Positions 61,976 to 64,000 of a DNA stretch of 64,000 nucleotides are shown in pieces. Source of the stretch: Zeus faber (Eukaryota > Chordata > Actinopteri > Zeiformes > Zeidae); the NCBI GenBank assembly GCA_960531495.1, contig OY482855.1, positions 2,294,001-2,358,000 of the forward strand, in the 5' to 3' direction. Each line of letters starts with the position of its first letter. Positions within the stretch are counted from its first letter, which is position 1. A program made the translations under genes and the position numbers. The notes beneath the pieces were generated by a model. That model was given only the letters and a program-made list of their open reading frames with translations. It was not told the DNA's origin and made no database searches.

Positions 61976-64000
61976 AAAGAAAGATTTTAAGACTGAATTA
62001 AAGAATTAAAGAAAGATTGAAAGAAAGGTTGAAAGATAGAATGAAAGAAAGATTGAAAGATTGAAAGTTGTAAAGAAAGATTGAAAGAAAGATTTAAAGA
62101 AAGATTGAAAGACTAAAAAAAAGAATGAAAGAAAGATTGAAAGGTTGAAAGAAAAAATGAAAGAATGAAAGAAAGATTGAAAGATTGAAAGAAAGATTGG
62201 AAGAAAGAATGAAAGTATGAAAGAAAGATTGAAAGATTGAAGGAAAGATTGAAAGAACGATTGAAAGAAAGAATGAAAGAATGAAAGAAAGATTGAAAGA
62301 TTGAAAGAAAGATTGAAAGTAATAAAGATTGAAAGAAGGAATGAAGGAAAAATTGAATGTTTGAAAGACTGAAAGAATGAATGAAAGATTGAAAGAAAGA
62401 TTTTAAGAAAGGTTGAAAGATTGAAAGAAAGAATGAAAGATTGAAAGAAAGAATATAAGAACGATTGAAAGAAAGATTGAAAGTAAGATTGAAAGTTTGA
62501 AAGAAAGATTGAAAGAAAAATTGAAAGAAAGATTGAAAGACTGAAGGAAAGAATGAGTGAAAGATTGAAAGAAAGATTAAAAGAAAAAAAGATTGAAAGT
62601 ATTAAAGACTGAAAAAAATATTGAAAGAAAGATTTAAAGACTGAAAGATAGAATGAAAGAAAGATTGAAAGATTGAAAGATTGAAAGATAGAATGAAAGA
62701 AAGATTGAAAGATTGAAAGATTGAAAGAAAGAATGCAAGAAAGATTGAAAGACTGAAAGAAAGAATGAAAGAAAGATTGAAAGTGCGAAAGAAAGAATGA
62801 AAGAATTAAAGAAAGATTGAAAGAAATATTGAAAGAAAGAATGAAAGATTGAAAGAAAGAATGAAAGTAATAAAGATTGAAAGAAGGAATGAAGGAAAAG
62901 TTGAATGTTTGAAAGACTGAAAGAATGAATGAAAGAAAGCTTGAAAGAAAGATTGAAAGAACGAAAGAAAGAATGAAAGAATTAAAGAAAGATTGAAAGA
63001 TTGAAAGAATATTGAAAGAAAGAGAGAATGAAAGTAAGAAAGATTGAAAGAAAGATTGAAAGTAAAAAAGATTGAAAGAAAGAATGAAAGAAAAATTGAA
63101 AGATTGAAAGATTGAAAGAAAGATTTAAAGAAAGATTTAAAGAAAGATTGAAAGACAGAAAGAAAGAATGAATAAAAGAATTAAAGAAAGATTGAAAGAT
63201 CGAAAGATTGAAAGATTGAAAGAAAGATTGAAAAAAGAATGATTGAAAGAAAGAAAGATTTAAAGAATGAAAGATTTAAAGAAAGATTGAAAGACTAAAA
63301 GTAAGAATGAAAAAAAAGAATGAAAGAAAGATTGAAAGATTGAAAGATTTAAAGAAAGAATGAAAGATTGAAAGAAAGAATGAAAGAACGATTGAAAGAA
63401 AGAATGAAAGAATGAAAGAAAGATTGAAAGATTGAAAGAAATATTGAAAGAAAGAGAGAATGAAAGTAAGAAAGATGGAAAGAAAAATTGAAAGATTGAA
63501 AGATTGAAAGAAAGAATTAAAGAAAGATTGAATGATTGAAAGATTGAAAGAAAGATTGAAAGAAAGATTGAAGAAAGAAAGATTTAAAGAAAAAAAGATT
63601 TAAAGAAAGATTGAAAGACTAAAAGAAGGAATGAAAAAAAAGATTGAAAGAAAGATTGAAAAAAGAAAGAAAAGTTGAAAGAAAGATTGAAAGAAAGATT
63701 GAAAGATTGAAGGAAAGATTGAAAGAACGATTGAAAGAAAGAATGAAAGAATGAAAGAAAGATTGAAAGATTGAAAGAAAGATTGAAAGTAATAAAGATT
63801 GAAAGAAGGAATGAAGGAAAAATTGAATGTTTGAAAGACTGAAAGAATGAATGAAAGAAAGCTTGAAAGAAAGATTGAAAGAAAGATTTTAAGAAAGCTT
63901 GAAAGACTGAAAGAAAGAATGAAAGAAAGAATGATTGAAAGATTGAAAGAAAGAATGAAAGATTGAAAGAAAGAATATAAGAACGATTGAAAGAAAGATT

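Larger units (their letters stand above)
1..64000. repeat. Tetranucleotide-phased satellite array, whole window
   Basis: Every part of the window is made of G-led 4-base steps on the + strand, mostly GAAA, GATT and GAAT. In the first 60 bases G falls at exactly every fourth position (2, 6, 10 and so on to 58) and no C occurs. The T-rich complement never appears on the + strand, so all copies are head to tail. I saw no unique spacer, transposable-element end, rRNA or tRNA sequence, telomere repeat or gene. A (GAAA)n microsatellite origin is inferred from the dominant tetramer. Array size and nested duplications are typical of eukaryotic heterochromatic satellites. Chromosomal position and species cannot be read from the sequence. 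Confidence 0.97.
48260..64000 (+). repeat. 31-kb displaced copy of 17.25-32.9 kb
   Basis: Anchors agree at offset 31,004 from gtaataaag (17357/48361) to 24220/55224 and at 31,108 from there to the window end (64000 matches 32892). The step of 104 is one extra unit at 55225-55328. Rare variants are shared: gaatgttttaaag, gattgaacgaaag, gatcgaaagactg, gagggatc at landmarks 8 and 15, and aaagcttgaaagact at 32.78 and 63.89 kb. I saw only isolated substitutions (gtttgatag near 49,264 versus gtttgaaag; gaaagtaag near 58,953 versus gaaagaaag near 27,845), though I did not compare every base. Confidence 0.9.

Noticed and set aside
1..64000. CRISPR-like direct repeats
   Set aside because: Repeats are contiguous and nested with no unique spacers of constant size, and no cas-like genes are present.
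1..64000. Interferon-response (GAAANNGAAA) or heat-shock (inverted GAA) elements
   Set aside because: GAAA recurs at multiples of 4, not the 6-base step of an ISRE, and GAA is never arranged as inverted GAAnnTTC pairs. Chance hits at register slips would carry no weight.
1..64000. Polyadenylation signals (aataaa words such as those in gaaataaag and gaataaaag)
   Set aside because: They arise by one-base change from the repeat and occur throughout with no gene upstream.
1..64000. Transposon or retroelement insertion within the array
   Set aside because: I found no target-site duplication, terminal repeat, poly(A) tail or non-tetramer block. Even the X and Z blocks are made of the same steps.

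Overview
The window contains no gene, RNA gene, transposon, phage, CRISPR array or unique-sequence stretch that I can support. All 64 kb is one unbroken tandem satellite array in a single orientation. The + strand is built of 4-base steps that start with G: mostly GAAA, with GATT and GAAT as the common variants and GATA, GTTT, GTAA, GACT and GCTT as rarer ones. C is almost absent from the + strand and appears only in a few recurrent words (aacgattg, gactg, agcttg, gtgcga, gatcaaaa, gaaacaaa). This looks like an old (GAAA)n/(TTTC)n microsatellite that diverged and was then amplified again at several nested scales. Composition and size point to eukaryotic constitutive heterochromatin (pericentromeric, sex-chromosomal or similar). 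I cannot name the species.

Structure is visible because a 57-base landmark, the part of the array least like the tetramer background, recurs 15 times. It ends in gatcaaaatatttaaag. The landmark and the sequence just after it fall into three haplotypes: a (no 44-base segment with ttttaag), b (ttttaagcctg) and c (ttttaagactg, in a short form c and a 12-base longer form c'). In order they read a b a a b a b c c' c c' c a b c, with GATC at 2285, 5406, 9663, 13864, 16985, 22219, 24970, 30851, 34913, 37816, 41761, 44669, 53223, 56078 and 61959.

Layout. 1-2244: right part of a module with a ~0.97-kb 'X core'. 2285-9662: an a-b module. 9663-13863: a 4,201-base tandem copy of the preceding interval. 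13864-22218: second copy of the 2285-9662 module (offset 11,579), now carrying the X core. 22219-30850: an a-b-c module with a 1.36-kb dimer. 30851-44668: two copies of a c-c' unit (6,965 and 6,853 bases), each with a ~1.98-kb 'Z block'. 44669 to ~48.3 kb: a truncated third copy containing a 1,698-base tandem duplication. From ~48.3 kb to the window end: a near-identical copy of ~17.3-32.9 kb, displaced by 31,004 and then 31,108 bases. A 31-kb higher-order repeat is the simplest reading; an assembly duplication must be excluded.

The minus strand carries many long open frames (up to ~550 codons) of F/L/S/Q/N/I repeats. They are by-products of a 4-base repeat that gives stop-free codons in every minus-strand frame, and I do not call them genes. 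The most interesting content is the nested higher-order architecture and the conserved landmark, not a protein system. All offsets and lengths were read by hand from the numbered sequence.
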